A stretch of DNA of 64,000 bases. It comes from JBKECA01 sp047973435 (GTDB taxonomy: Bacteria > Planctomycetota > Planctomycetia > Planctomycetales > Planctomycetaceae). The stretch lies in the NCBI GenBank assembly GCA_047973435.1, contig JBKECA010000342.1, positions 1-64,000 of the forward strand, read 5' to 3'. The notes under the pieces were generated by a model. That model had not been told where the DNA came from, searched no databases, and was given only the letters and a program-made list of their open reading frames with translations. Below are positions 35,761 to 45,443 of the stretch, one piece after another (the first letter of the stretch is position 1; each line of letters opens with the position of its first letter). The position numbers and the translations under genes were made by a program.

Positions 35761-36375
35761 ATGGACATCGCGTTGGTTATTCGCCCCGGTGAAACGGACT
35801 TTGACCGGGAAGATCGCATTCAAGGCGCACTGGACCTGCCGCTGTCGGCGGACGGCCAGCGACAGGTTGCGCGACTGATCGAACAGTTGCGCAGTCGCGA
35901 ACTGGACGCGGTTTACACCTCTCCCTCCCAGCCATCGCTGGCGACGGCGGAGCTGATTGCCGACGCCTTTGATCTTCCGCTGCGGGAGTTGGAGGGCCTG
36001 GCCAATATGGATCAGGGCCTGTGGCAGGGAATGCTTGTCTGCGATCTGAAGCGCAAGCATCCCCGGGTCTACAAGCAGTGGCAGGAAAACCCGGAGTCGG
36101 TTTGTGCCCCGGCTGGAGAGACCTGCGAAGATGCCATCGACCGTGTCGAACGGGCACTCAGAAAGCCGATGCGAAAAGGGGGCTCGTTCGCCATCGTCGT
36201 CTCAGAACCTCTGGCATCGATTGTCAGCTGCGTCCTGCAGGGCGAGGTCGCCCGCATCCCGGGACCACCCGCTTCCCACCATCGGGCGGGAACCATCGAG
36301 GTCATTGACCCGTCGATCACGGAGGAGACCACGGTTCCGGCCGGCTTTGACAGCACCGACTTGATTGGCTTCTAG
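35761..36375 (+). CDS. histidine phosphatase-like pseudoenzyme
   Basis: A 204-residue protein of the phosphoglycerate-mutase/histidine-phosphatase fold. The active site is dismantled: the RHG triad reads RPG (R8, P9, G10, then ET), and the second catalytic His region reads VVSEPL with Glu at 149 in place of His. The second phosphate-binding Arg region (YTSPSQPSLATAELIADAF) also lacks its Arg. The remaining fold is well kept (QGALDLPLSADGQRQ, LEGLANMDQGLWQGM), so a non-enzymatic role such as binding or regulation is likely. It starts 3 bases after the rpe stop, and I see it as translationally linked to rpe. My impression is that RPG variants recur in planctomycetes. Confidence 0.85.
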   Translation: MDIALVIRPGETDFDREDRIQGALDLPLSADGQRQVARLIEQLRSRELDAVYTSPSQPSLATAELIADAFDLPLRELEGLANMDQGLWQGMLVCDLKRKHPRVYKQWQENPESVCAPAGETCEDAIDRVERALRKPMRKGGSFAIVVSEPLASIVSCVLQGEVARIPGPPASHHRAGTIEVIDPSITEETTVPAGFDSTDLIGF

Positions 36376-36419
36376 GCCGCGGTCTGCTCATAATCGGGCG
36401 TCAACCATTGGACCAACCC

Positions 36420-37274
36420 ATGAGCACCGTCGAGATTAATTCGCAGGCAGCCACCGCCACCGAGCCCAACCGCAAAAAACGCGGCGTGCCGGAAGGACTG
36501 TGGATACGCTGCGACGAATGCAGCGCCACCATTTTCCACAAACAGCTCGATCAGGCACTCGGTGTCTGCCCGACTTGTGGTTACCACTTCTATGTCTCCG
36601 GGCCGACGCGAATCCAGCAGCTGCTCGACGAAGAGAGCTTCGAGGAGTGGTTCACCAACATCCGTCCGGTGGACCCCCTCGGCTTTGCCGACAAGAAGCC
36701 GTACAAAGACCGCCTGGCTGCCGAGCAAAAGAAGACCGGACTGACCGATGCCTGCATCATTGGAAAAGGATATCTTCGCGGTCGCCCGCTTGTGCTCGGA
36801 CTGACCGACTCCGCCTTTATTATGGGGAGCATGGGCTCGGTTGTGGGGGAGAAGCTGACGCGCGGCATCGAAGCCGCTACGGAGATGAAGCTCCCCGTGG
36901 TCATCGTCAGTGGCTCCGGCGGCGGTGCCCGCATGCACGAAGGCATCCTCTCGCTGATGCAAATGGGTAAAGTGTCGGCTGCACTCGCCCGTTACCACGC
37001 AGCGGGTGGGCTGTTCATTTCCGTGCTGACGAACCCCACCATGGGGGGAGTCGCCGCAAGCTTTGCCTCGCTGGGGGACATTGTGATCGCCGAGCCCAAA
37101 GCGCTCATCGGCTTCGCCGGTCCACGCGTCGTCAAGGCGACGGTCAAGCAGGAACTCCCCGACGACTTTCAGTCCAGCGAGTTCATGCTCAAGCACGGCT
37201 TCGTCGATCGTATTGTTTCCCGCAACAACCTGCGGCAGGAGATTGCCACAATCATCGACTACTGCGGGATGTAG
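36420..37274 (+). CDS. accD: acetyl-CoA carboxylase carboxyltransferase beta subunit
   Basis: A 284-residue subunit that transfers the carboxyl group from biotin to acetyl-CoA, the first step of fatty acid synthesis. A zinc ribbon lies at the N terminus (C31, C34, C50, C53). The crotonase-type core follows with GSMGSVVGEKLTRGIEAA, VSGSGGGARMHEGILSLMQMGK, NPTMGGVAASFASLGD and GFAGPRVVKATVKQELP. ATG at 36420 is preferred to a TTG at 36408. The partner accA is not in the window. It is 44 bases after the pseudo-phosphatase and 53 before the aminotransferase, so a loose operon is possible. Confidence 0.96.
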   Translation: MSTVEINSQAATATEPNRKKRGVPEGLWIRCDECSATIFHKQLDQALGVCPTCGYHFYVSGPTRIQQLLDEESFEEWFTNIRPVDPLGFADKKPYKDRLAAEQKKTGLTDACIIGKGYLRGRPLVLGLTDSAFIMGSMGSVVGEKLTRGIEAATEMKLPVVIVSGSGGGARMHEGILSLMQMGKVSAALARYHAAGGLFISVLTNPTMGGVAASFASLGDIVIAEPKALIGFAGPRVVKATVKQELPDDFQSSEFMLKHGFVDRIVSRNNLRQEIATIIDYCGM

Positions 37275-37327
37275 TTCGATTCATACCCTGGGGCGATCCG
37301 AAAAGCGGGCGAGGCTCATTGACTCTC

Positions 37328-38188
37328 ATGTCCACTCCCCTTGCCAACTGGAACGGTGACGAACTCCCACTCGATCAGGTGCGAGTCTCGGTCCTCGACC
37401 GTTCGTTCCTGTTTGGCGACGCTGTCTACGAGATGCTCCGCGTTTACGGCGGTAAGCCGTTTCTGCTGCGCGAGCATCTCGGCCGGCTAAAATACAGTCT
37501 GGGAGAACTCCGCATTCGCGCGGATGTCGATCGTATTGAACGTCGTCTGCGCCAGACACTCGAACACGCCGGTGTCCAGGAAGGTCTGGCCTACGTGCAC
37601 ATTTCTCGCGGTGCCGCCCCCCAGCGGACACATCAGTTTCCGGTCCCTCCGCCTGCCCCCAATGAATTGATCTGGGTACGGGCCGTCAGCGGGGACAAGG
37701 TCGCCGAGTACCGTGAAACTGGTGTCAAGGTGATCACCGTTCCCGATGTCCGCTGGAAACGCTGCGATATCAAGTCGTGCAATCTGCTCGGCAATGTGCT
37801 GGCGTCTGAAGCGGCGGAGATTGCCGGATGTCAAGAAGCGATCCTGATTGGGGAAAACGAAATCATTACAGAGGGCTCACACAGCAGCGTCTTCGGGGTC
37901 GATCAAGGACAAATCCTCACAGCCCCACTGGCCGCGAATGTCTTACCGGGGATCACGCGCCGTCTGGTGGTGAAGCTGGCCCGGCGGGTGGGGCTGCCCT
38001 TGCGGGAAGAGTCGTTGCACCTTGAGCGAGTCTGGAGCCTGGACGAACTGTTCATCACCGGCACCTCGATCGACGTTCTCCCGGTAACCCTTGTCGATGG
38101 CCAAGTCGTCGGCCCAGGAAAGCCTGGCCCCGTGACGAAGCGACTGCGTCAAGCCTACCTGGACTTCGTCGCCGACGGGGATTTCTAA
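37328..38188 (+). CDS. class IV aminotransferase (branched-chain/D-amino acid type)
   Basis: A 286-residue PLP enzyme of the IlvE/D-amino-acid transaminase fold. Key segments are DRSFLFGDAVYEMLRVYGG, RWKRCDIKSCNLLGNVLASEAA with the PLP lysine K149, EAILIGENEIITEGSHSSVFGV (the conserved Glu that binds the pyridine nitrogen) and LPGITRRLVVKLARRVGL. The ITEG.HSS pattern and overall length fit D-amino acid or aminodeoxychorismate lyase relatives as well as IlvE. Substrate choice cannot be settled by eye. It starts 53 bases after accD on the same strand. Confidence 0.9.
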   Translation: MSTPLANWNGDELPLDQVRVSVLDRSFLFGDAVYEMLRVYGGKPFLLREHLGRLKYSLGELRIRADVDRIERRLRQTLEHAGVQEGLAYVHISRGAAPQRTHQFPVPPPAPNELIWVRAVSGDKVAEYRETGVKVITVPDVRWKRCDIKSCNLLGNVLASEAAEIAGCQEAILIGENEIITEGSHSSVFGVDQGQILTAPLAANVLPGITRRLVVKLARRVGLPLREESLHLERVWSLDELFITGTSIDVLPVTLVDGQVVGPGKPGPVTKRLRQAYLDFVADGDF

Positions 38189-38448
38189 ATGACCGTCCGC
38201 GAAATTTGGACAGTCAACTGGAACACGAAAAATCCGAAGACCGAATTTCGAAATCCGAAGCGTGTGGGCATCGTGACTCGAAGTTTGTTCGGATTGAGGA
38301 GATTCGCTCGCTGCGCAGGAGCTGCGGGCGGAGACAATTCGAGATTTCGTATTCGGAATTCGCAACTGGCAGCGCGCCGAAAAATCGCGCACCGTCATTT
38401 AGCACGAACCTTCCACTTCCTCGGACTTTCAGTACCCAACCTCTCGAC
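38189..38448. other. spacer rich in CGAAATCC-type words
   Basis: From 38222 to about 38375 the sequence repeats short words such as AATCCGAAGACCGAATTTCG, GAAATCCGAAG and, inverted, TTCGAGATTTCG and TATTCGGAATTCG. The two ends are related as an imperfect inverted repeat, and the base composition is lower in G+C than its surroundings. I have the impression that such CGAAATCCGAA-rich spacers recur in planctomycete genomes. It separates the aminotransferase gene from the small gene at 38449. Confidence 0.5.
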
Positions 38449-38727
38449 ATGGCCGAACGTGAATACAGCGCCTATCAGCGCAAAGTCATCTCTCGCTTCT
38501 ACGACAACCGCGATCAGCTCGATCATCAGCGGCTGGGCGAACTGGTGACCAGTCTGTACCTCGCCACGGGTGAAAAGCAGAAGGCCAAGCTCTGGACCTC
38601 GGCCGAAGAAGCCATGACCCGTTTAAAGGTTCCGCCAACGCGCCTGGCTCATGTGATGGAGAAGAAGGACCCGGCCATTCTGGCGAGCGTGGTCGAGGAT
38701 TTGCAGAACGGGCGAATCGGGCAGTAG
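38449..38727 (+). CDS. small conserved-looking protein
   Basis: A 92-residue soluble, mostly helical protein (SAYQRKVISRFYDNRDQLDHQRLGELV, EEAMTRLKVPPTRLAHVMEKKDPAILASVVEDLQNG). There is no signal peptide, membrane segment or Cys cluster. The ATG at 38449 is preferred because the upstream open frame crosses the CGAAATCC-rich spacer. No family was recognised, but codon use and even charge distribution look like a real gene. Similar short proteins may exist in other planctomycetes; a search would show it. It is not tightly linked to either neighbour. Confidence 0.65.
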   Translation: MAEREYSAYQRKVISRFYDNRDQLDHQRLGELVTSLYLATGEKQKAKLWTSAEEAMTRLKVPPTRLAHVMEKKDPAILASVVEDLQNGRIGQ

Positions 38728-39198
38728 CAGTCGAACACGGTCGCGAACTTCGCGGGGCCGGATCGGGTTTCTCCCCGTCCGTGGGACAACTCTCCCCGAT
38801 GCCGTTCCGACTGCCAGCGACCGTTGCCATCAGCGCACGATCGACCGACTCGCAGGACTTTCGCTTTGTTCAAGGGCGTTCGTTTGGTCCAAGCGTTGTC
38901 GCATTATTCAAACGGAAGCGAGGCCGCTCGCATTAACGTGGACCACCGTAAAGACCGGGTTCATATACTGCCCGCGGCAGCGAGTGAGATGATCCGGACG
39001 TTAAAGCCCCGCGAGGCAAAACGTATCAACATTGGCCGCGTGCGGTATAGCCTCCGGGTAGCCGGACAAGCTCCTGCTTGAAACAGGTGATCGACCTGGA
39101 GGGACTTGGAGACAGAGACTCCGCCCGCTGGACGCGAATCAGGGGAGTGCACACACTACAGTCGTCTGTGCCATTGGCTTACCGGAGTGGATCGCTCG
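38728..39198. other. 471-bp spacer holding repeat copy C
   Basis: This tandem-gene spacer holds repeat copy C. I see nothing else in it; an open frame through the repeat (38824-39081) is judged spurious. Confidence 0.5.
38964..39049 (+). repeat. 85-bp intergenic repeat, copy C (reference copy)
   Basis: This is the best-preserved copy. It starts TATACTGCCCGCGGC and ends GCCGCGTGCGGTATA, an inverted pair matching at 13 of 15 positions. Inside, ACGTT and AACGT flank a smaller stem GCC/GGC around the loop CCGCGA. The block GCAGCGAGTGAGATGAT is shared with most other copies. The TA at each end hints at insertion at a TA dinucleotide. It lies in the spacer ahead of the gene at 39199. Confidence 0.9.
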
Positions 39199-39948
39199 AT
39201 GTCTGCTGACTCTCTTTCGCGCGTGATCGTCTTCGCCCGGCCGGATGACCCGGCTGACCTGCGTGACGTACTTCAATCCGCACTGCAGCTCAACAAGATC
39301 GACGCCGGGCTGGCAGTCCACCATGCACCGGGAATCCTTCCCCGATCGTGGCCCTCCGAACTCGCTCAATCTGCGGCGACGGCCATCACTCAGGCCGGTC
39401 TGCGTGCGGTGGCGGTTCCGGCCGGCGACATTCCCGACTTCAGCCAGGCGCGTCACGCCCACCACATCCGCTGCGAAGCAACGGGACTGGTGGTTTGCGA
39501 CCTGTCTGGACAAGCGAAGGAAACGCTGCCTTGGGATCGTCTGCGTTTGCTGAGCATTGGTCGCGTGCCGCTCGACAAACAGCGGCATTACGTGACCGAC
39601 ACCATCACCCATGCGAACCCGGTCCCGCCCGACGAATACCTGCAGGGGGACGCCATTCGTGGCCTGGAGGGCTGGCTGTTGTTCGATGAACCGCGTCAGA
39701 TTCTCCATGTCGACAGCGAGCACCAGAACTATGAATATCTTGGTTCGCGGATGACCACCTCTGGACCACGAAACTTTGACTTGCTGGTCGCGGACTTGGC
39801 ACAACTTGCGCAAACGGCGTTCGTCACGCCGGCCACCCGCAAGTATCTGACGAACGGTCCCGTACTCGATTTCGACTTTACCGACTCCGCTGCACTGCAG
39901 GAGTACACGCTGGTGGAATACTTTCTCTTCCGCGAGTTACAGGGCTGA
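39199..39948 (+). CDS. conserved-looking protein of unknown function
   Basis: A 249-residue soluble protein starting at the ATG with a GGAG 11 bases upstream. The N terminus has an alpha/beta pattern (SRVIVFARPDDPADLRDVLQSALQLNKIDAGLAVHHAPGILPR) and the later part is IGRVPLDKQRHYVTDTITH, EGWLLFDEPRQILHVDSEHQNYEYLGSRM and FDLLVADLAQLAQTAFVTPATRKYL. It has no signal peptide or membrane segment. I do not recognise the family, though the regular strand and helix spacing and clean codon use make it a convincing gene. It is followed by an MFS gene convergent to it, 139 bases away. Confidence 0.72.
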   Translation: MSADSLSRVIVFARPDDPADLRDVLQSALQLNKIDAGLAVHHAPGILPRSWPSELAQSAATAITQAGLRAVAVPAGDIPDFSQARHAHHIRCEATGLVVCDLSGQAKETLPWDRLRLLSIGRVPLDKQRHYVTDTITHANPVPPDEYLQGDAIRGLEGWLLFDEPRQILHVDSEHQNYEYLGSRMTTSGPRNFDLLVADLAQLAQTAFVTPATRKYLTNGPVLDFDFTDSAALQEYTLVEYFLFRELQG

Positions 39949-40087
39949 CACCGGGGTTGAAAGAGTCAGAAGCGGCGACGACGCCACTTCCGACGGTGCG
40001 ACGCCGCGCGCTGGACTGGGGGCTGAAAACGGCACGCCCCCGCATTGGTCGTCGGCTGCAGCCCGCGACCCAGTGCGAGAAGTGTTT

Positions 40088-41404
40088 TCAACCTTCAACC
40101 GGATCGAACTTGGGCTCAGCTTCGGCCGTCGCTCCAACAACTTTGTTGGTGTCGCGCGCGACGGTCAGCACCAGCAGCAAGCCCACAACCATCGTCGCGG
40201 CGGAAGACCAGTAAGGATAACGAGGATCGCTTTTGATCAACGCGATCCCAGCCACGGGCCCGGCGATGCGGGCGAGCGCCGACATGCTTTGTCCCAGCCC
40301 CAGCATCCCTCCCTGTGAGGCCGATGAACTCAACAGCGACAGCAGCGACTGCAGCGCCGGATTGAGCATTGCAAAACCGATAATGCTGACCGGCAGCACG
40401 CTGAACAGCAGCCAGCGACCTTGCGTGGCCTGCTCCGCCGTCGCCGCTCCATCCGTGCGAGCCGTCGCTCCCACCAGCAGAAAACCGGCCATCAGCAGTA
40501 CCGCCCCGGCGATCGCACAGCGTTGTTCGCCAATCCTTGGCAGCAGCCGGCGAACCAGCAGCCCCTGTGCCAACGTCAGCATGAAGCCCAGATACGCAAA
40601 GACATAGAAGTTATCCTTCTCCGACATCCCCAACGTCTCAGTCAGCAACGACAACGTGCTCTCAAACTGAGCAAAGGCGAACGTCACCAGAAACATGGTC
40701 AGCAGAATGGGGCCGATATCGCGTTGTCCGAGCGCGCGAGCCAAAGCGCCGAAACGCAGCCATTCTCGACCGGCAGGACGGGAATCGGATCGCAGCGTCT
40801 CCGGCAGCATGAAGATCGCCGCCAGCAGCGCCAAAGCCGACAGACCGGAAGCGAGATAGCCCGGCCCTGAACTCGGCGCCGCCATTGGATCGTCCGAGGC
40901 AAACATCGCGGCCAACAGTGGACCGAATGTAAATCCCATACCAAATGCCGCCCCGATCAACGCCATTCCCTTGCCACGCTCTGCGGCACCGGTGCAGTCG
41001 GCAATGTAGGCCTGAGCGGTCGGTATCGTAGCGCCGGCAATCCCCGCACCGATGCGGCTGATCATCATCCAGCCGATCGGTCCCAGGCCCAGAACCAGCT
41101 TGCCGGCCGGCCAGTTCGACACGAATCCGAACAGGCCGTAGAAAATCACCGACCCCGCCAGTCCCAGCAGCAGCACCGGACGTCGACCGATACGATCCGA
41201 AATGCGTCCCCAGATCGGGGCGAACACAAACTGCATCGCCGAGAAGGCCGCCATCAGCCCCCCCAGCACAAACCGATTCGCGTGGAAGTGATCACCATAT
41301 CGGGGCAGCAGTGGCAACACGATGCCGAACCCCAGCAGGTCGATGAACACGACCAGAAAGATAATCAGCAGGCTCGACTTGCGAGGCGGGGACACGTCAG
41401 ACAC
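40088..41404 (-). CDS. MFS transporter, TetA-like
   Basis: A roughly 438-residue, 12-helix major facilitator. The MFS signature GRISDRIGRRPVLLLG sits in loop 2-3, with RIGAGIAGATIPTAQAYIADCT in helix 5, as in TetA/multidrug exporters, and ARALGQRD in the central loop. The start is uncertain: an ATG at 41497 would overlap the promoter of the divergent SDR gene and add a polar N terminus, while the GTG codons at 41404 and 41395 give a family-like length. I use 41404. The substrate is unknown. It is divergent from the SDR gene by about 98 bases. Confidence 0.85.
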   Translation of the reverse strand: MSDVSPPRKSSLLIIFLVVFIDLLGFGIVLPLLPRYGDHFHANRFVLGGLMAAFSAMQFVFAPIWGRISDRIGRRPVLLLGLAGSVIFYGLFGFVSNWPAGKLVLGLGPIGWMMISRIGAGIAGATIPTAQAYIADCTGAAERGKGMALIGAAFGMGFTFGPLLAAMFASDDPMAAPSSGPGYLASGLSALALLAAIFMLPETLRSDSRPAGREWLRFGALARALGQRDIGPILLTMFLVTFAFAQFESTLSLLTETLGMSEKDNFYVFAYLGFMLTLAQGLLVRRLLPRIGEQRCAIAGAVLLMAGFLLVGATARTDGAATAEQATQGRWLLFSVLPVSIIGFAMLNPALQSLLSLLSSSASQGGMLGLGQSMSALARIAGPVAGIALIKSDPRYPYWSSAATMVVGLLLVLTVARDTNKVVGATAEAEPKFDPVEG

Positions 41405-41502
41405 AGATCTTTCCACAATCGGAAGGGTGGACAGCGGCGGAACAAACCCGCAAGGTACCGCATCCGACAACAGTTCCCAAGCACTCGGCGACGACATCCG
41501 AC

Positions 41503-42321
41503 ATGACCGACGAACTCTTCTCAATCGCGGGGCAAGTGGTCCTCGTCTCCGGCGGCAGTCGGGGCATCGGACACGGTCTGGCTGCCGGCTTTGCCCGCCG
41601 CGGAGCGACCGTGGTCATCACCGGCCGTGATCGGGAAACTCTGGCAAAGTCGGTGGAGTCGATCCGAATCACCCCGCAACCGGACGGTACGCCAGCGACC
41701 GTCGAGTCAGTTCTGTGCGACGTCGCCGATCCCGCCGCCATTGCCAGTGCAGTGCAGTCCATACTCGACAAGCACGGTCGCATCGACACACTGCTCAACG
41801 TCGCGGGAGTCAACATCCGCCAGCCAGCTGTGGACTTCACGGAGGATCAGTTCAACTACGTCGTCGACATCAATCTCAAAGGGGCCTTCCTGATGGCACA
41901 GGCCGTCGGGCGTTCAATGCTGGAGCGGGGGAGCGGGAGCGTCATCAACATCGATTCATTGAATACGCAAGGGCCTTTGAAGAACGTCGCCCCCTATGCC
42001 ATGAGCAAATGCGGCCTGCAGGGGATGACTCGGGCTCTGGCTGTCGAATGGGGGCCCTGCGGCGTGCGTGTGAACGGCCTGGCGCCGGGGTTCATCCTCA
42101 CACCGCTGACGGAAAAACTCTGGTCCGATCCAACGATGCAGACTTGGGGGCAGACCAATACCCCGCTCGGTCGGCTGGGGCGACCGGACGATCTCGTCGG
42201 GACCGCGGTCTTTCTGGCCTCGCCTGCGGCGTCGTTTCTGACCGGTCAAACGATCTATGTCGACGGGGGCTTCCTTGCAGGCCGAATCTGGCCGATTCCG
42301 AGTGACGGCGGTCAGGGATAA
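41503..42321 (+). CDS. SDR-family oxidoreductase
   Basis: A 272-residue short-chain dehydrogenase. It has the nucleotide-binding GGSRGIG (residues 17-23), NVAGVNIRQPAVDF, the catalytic Ser in NIDSLN and the Tyr and Lys of PYAMSKCGLQG, followed by RVNGLAPGFILTPLTE and SFLTGQTIYVDGGF. The closest feel is to gluconate 5-dehydrogenase/KduD-like members, but this is only an impression. The stop is one base before a possible start of the methyltransferase gene (42323). The gene heads a same-strand run: SDR, methyltransferase, Zn-dehydrogenase, isocitrate dehydrogenase. Confidence 0.92.
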   Translation: MTDELFSIAGQVVLVSGGSRGIGHGLAAGFARRGATVVITGRDRETLAKSVESIRITPQPDGTPATVESVLCDVADPAAIASAVQSILDKHGRIDTLLNVAGVNIRQPAVDFTEDQFNYVVDINLKGAFLMAQAVGRSMLERGSGSVINIDSLNTQGPLKNVAPYAMSKCGLQGMTRALAVEWGPCGVRVNGLAPGFILTPLTEKLWSDPTMQTWGQTNTPLGRLGRPDDLVGTAVFLASPAASFLTGQTIYVDGGFLAGRIWPIPSDGGQG

Positions 42322-42385
42322 GATGTGGATTGGTGACGCGACTCTCGCGAAATTTCGGCATCATGTCATTCAGGAACAATCAACG

Positions 42386-43078
42386 ATGTTGCCACGTGTA
42401 CTCGAACCGGAAGTGATGGATACCGCCGATGATGCGGCTGACTACGACGCGATGGACCACGCTCAGGTCAATCGCCGGTTTGTGGATGATCTGCTGACGG
42501 CGGTCGAGCATCACGGCAAGAACGCTGAGCTGCTGATTCGCGGGACCTGGCTCGACGTCGGCACGGGAACGGCGCTGATTCCGATTGAACTCTGTCGCTG
42601 TAACCCCGGCATTCGCGTGCTGGGCATTGATCTGGCGGAGGAGATGTTGACGCTCGGTCGTCGCAATGTTGAGACCGCGCGACTGTCAGACGCGATCACG
42701 CTGTCCCGCGTCGACGCCAAGGACTGCTGCCACTTCGGAGAGGGGGACTTCACCGCGGTGATTTCCAACACCATTGTGCATCACATTCCGGAACCCGTGC
42801 ATGTCTGGCGGGAGATGCTCCGCGTGCTACACCCCGGCGGACTCCTGTTCGTTCGCGATCTGCTGCGTCCAGAGACGGAAGCGGAAGTCGAACATCTCGT
42901 GGCGACCCATGCAGGCCAGGAACCGCCGCAATCACAACAGCTGCTACGCCAGTCGCTGCACGCGGCCCTGACACTCGACGAAGTCCGGTCCATGCTCGAT
43001 CCGCTGGGAATTGAAGCGGACAGCGTACAGCAGACATCCGACCGACACTGGACTGTGTCCGCCATGCGACGGGGATGA
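42386..43078 (+). CDS. class I SAM-dependent methyltransferase
   Basis: A 230-residue methyltransferase. The SAM-binding motif is GTWLDVGTGTALIPIEL, followed by VLGIDLAEEML, the acidic DAKDCCHFGEGDF and VLHPGGLLFVRDLLRPE. The N terminus MLPRVLEPEVMDTADDAADYDAMDH is characteristic and I prefer this start (AGGAAC about 9 bases upstream) over an ATG at 42323 next to the SDR stop. No substrate can be inferred. It lies between the SDR and the Zn-dehydrogenase genes, with 67 bases to the latter. Confidence 0.88.
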   Translation: MLPRVLEPEVMDTADDAADYDAMDHAQVNRRFVDDLLTAVEHHGKNAELLIRGTWLDVGTGTALIPIELCRCNPGIRVLGIDLAEEMLTLGRRNVETARLSDAITLSRVDAKDCCHFGEGDFTAVISNTIVHHIPEPVHVWREMLRVLHPGGLLFVRDLLRPETEAEVEHLVATHAGQEPPQSQQLLRQSLHAALTLDEVRSMLDPLGIEADSVQQTSDRHWTVSAMRRG

Positions 43079-43144
43079 CGAGCAGCACCAACGTTGTCAC
43101 GACACGCGGAACGGAAGCGATGCATCAAGATCGGCAGTTGACTC

Positions 43145-44098
43145 ATGCAAGCAGTTTGCCTCGGTGACGATGGTGTCCAATTTCGACTCGACTATCCCGA
43201 CCCGACGCCGGCAGCGGGCGAAGTCCCGGTTCGGGTCTTGCTCGCGGGCATCTGCGAAACCGACCTGCAGCTCATTCGAGGCTACATGGGGTTCCGCGGG
43301 GTGCTGGGACATGAGTTTGTCGGCGTCGCTGAGGCGGGACGATTCGCCGGGCAGCGTGTGGCAGGAGAGATCAACTGTGCCTGCGGCCGGTGTAATCTCT
43401 GCCTGAGCGGCCTCGGAAATCACTGTCCGCACCGCAGCGTCGTGGGCATTCTGCGCCACGACGGTGTCTTCGCCGAACGAGTCTGCTTGCCGGAGGCCAA
43501 CCTGCATCCGATTCCGGATCACGTCAGCAACGTGGCGGCGGTCTTCGTGGAACCGCTGGCAGCTGCGTTTCAGATTCCGGCCCAACTCGACCTGTCCTCC
43601 GTCAAAAGGGCGATCGTTCTGGGCGATGGTCGGCTGGGCAACTTGTGTGGCCAGGTGCTGAACAGTCGCGTTTCCGATTTACTGGTTGTCGGCAAGCACC
43701 CGCCCAAGCTGCAGCGACTGACGTCGTTGGGGATCAAGACGGCCTTGCTCAACGACTTGTCAGCCGATCGAGGCGCGGACCTGGTGGTCGACTGCACCGG
43801 ATCGGAGCAGGGTCTGCACACAGCGCTCCAACTGGTCCGACCGCGCGGGACGGTTGTCCTCAAGACGACCACGGCTGCTCCGCAGGGTCCCAATTTGGCT
43901 GCTGTGGTCATCGATGAGATCAACTTGATCGGCTCGCGTTGCGGCCCCTTTGCTACGGCGGTCGATGCGCTCGCGAAGGGAGATGTTGTGGTCGAGTCGC
44001 TGATGACCGGCCGCTTTCCGCTGCGTCAATTTGACGCCGCGATTGTCGCCGCCACGAACGGCGATGGCCTGAAAGTGCTGCTCGATCCGCACTCTTGA
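43145..44098 (+). CDS. zinc-type medium-chain alcohol dehydrogenase
   Basis: A 317-residue MDR dehydrogenase. Catalytic zinc ligands are the Cys in AGICETD and the His/Glu in LGHEFVG. The structural zinc site is CACGRCNLCLSGLGNHC (C-x2-C-x2-C-x7-C). The cofactor domain is shorter than usual (AIVLGDGRLGNLCGQVL in place of GAGPVG), and the overall length is on the short side for the family. RGADLVVDCTGSEQG and VVLKTT follow as expected. It may oxidise a sugar alcohol or aldehyde linked to the SDR upstream, but that is inference. Confidence 0.9.
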   Translation: MQAVCLGDDGVQFRLDYPDPTPAAGEVPVRVLLAGICETDLQLIRGYMGFRGVLGHEFVGVAEAGRFAGQRVAGEINCACGRCNLCLSGLGNHCPHRSVVGILRHDGVFAERVCLPEANLHPIPDHVSNVAAVFVEPLAAAFQIPAQLDLSSVKRAIVLGDGRLGNLCGQVLNSRVSDLLVVGKHPPKLQRLTSLGIKTALLNDLSADRGADLVVDCTGSEQGLHTALQLVRPRGTVVLKTTTAAPQGPNLAAVVIDEINLIGSRCGPFATAVDALAKGDVVVESLMTGRFPLRQFDAAIVAATNGDGLKVLLDPHS

Positions 44099-44255
44099 AG
44101 CCATCGCTCACCACCTTCGGCACTGACGTCGCAACTCCTTGAACGCCTGAGAACCATGTGATACCGTCGCCATCGCGACACTGACGGGTGGCGTTGCTTC
44201 CCGCTGTTGTCGCAAGTTGTAGACCAGTCAGACCATTACAGCCCACGCGAAGCCA

Positions 44256-45422
<1,167 letters not shown>

Positions 45423-45443
45423 CCGACCGTCGCGATCGTCCCG

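Noticed and set aside
38206..38448. Longer N terminus of the small gene at 38449
   Set aside because: The extension runs through the CGAAATCC-rich spacer and gives an unlikely protein sequence.
38824..39081. Shared peptide SEMIRTLKPREAKRINI in several open frames (also near 14740, 23420 and 62130)
   Set aside because: It comes from the 85-bp repeat read in one frame. Copy D has a stop in that frame and copy G is shifted by its 22-bp insertion, so the repeat is probably not coding.
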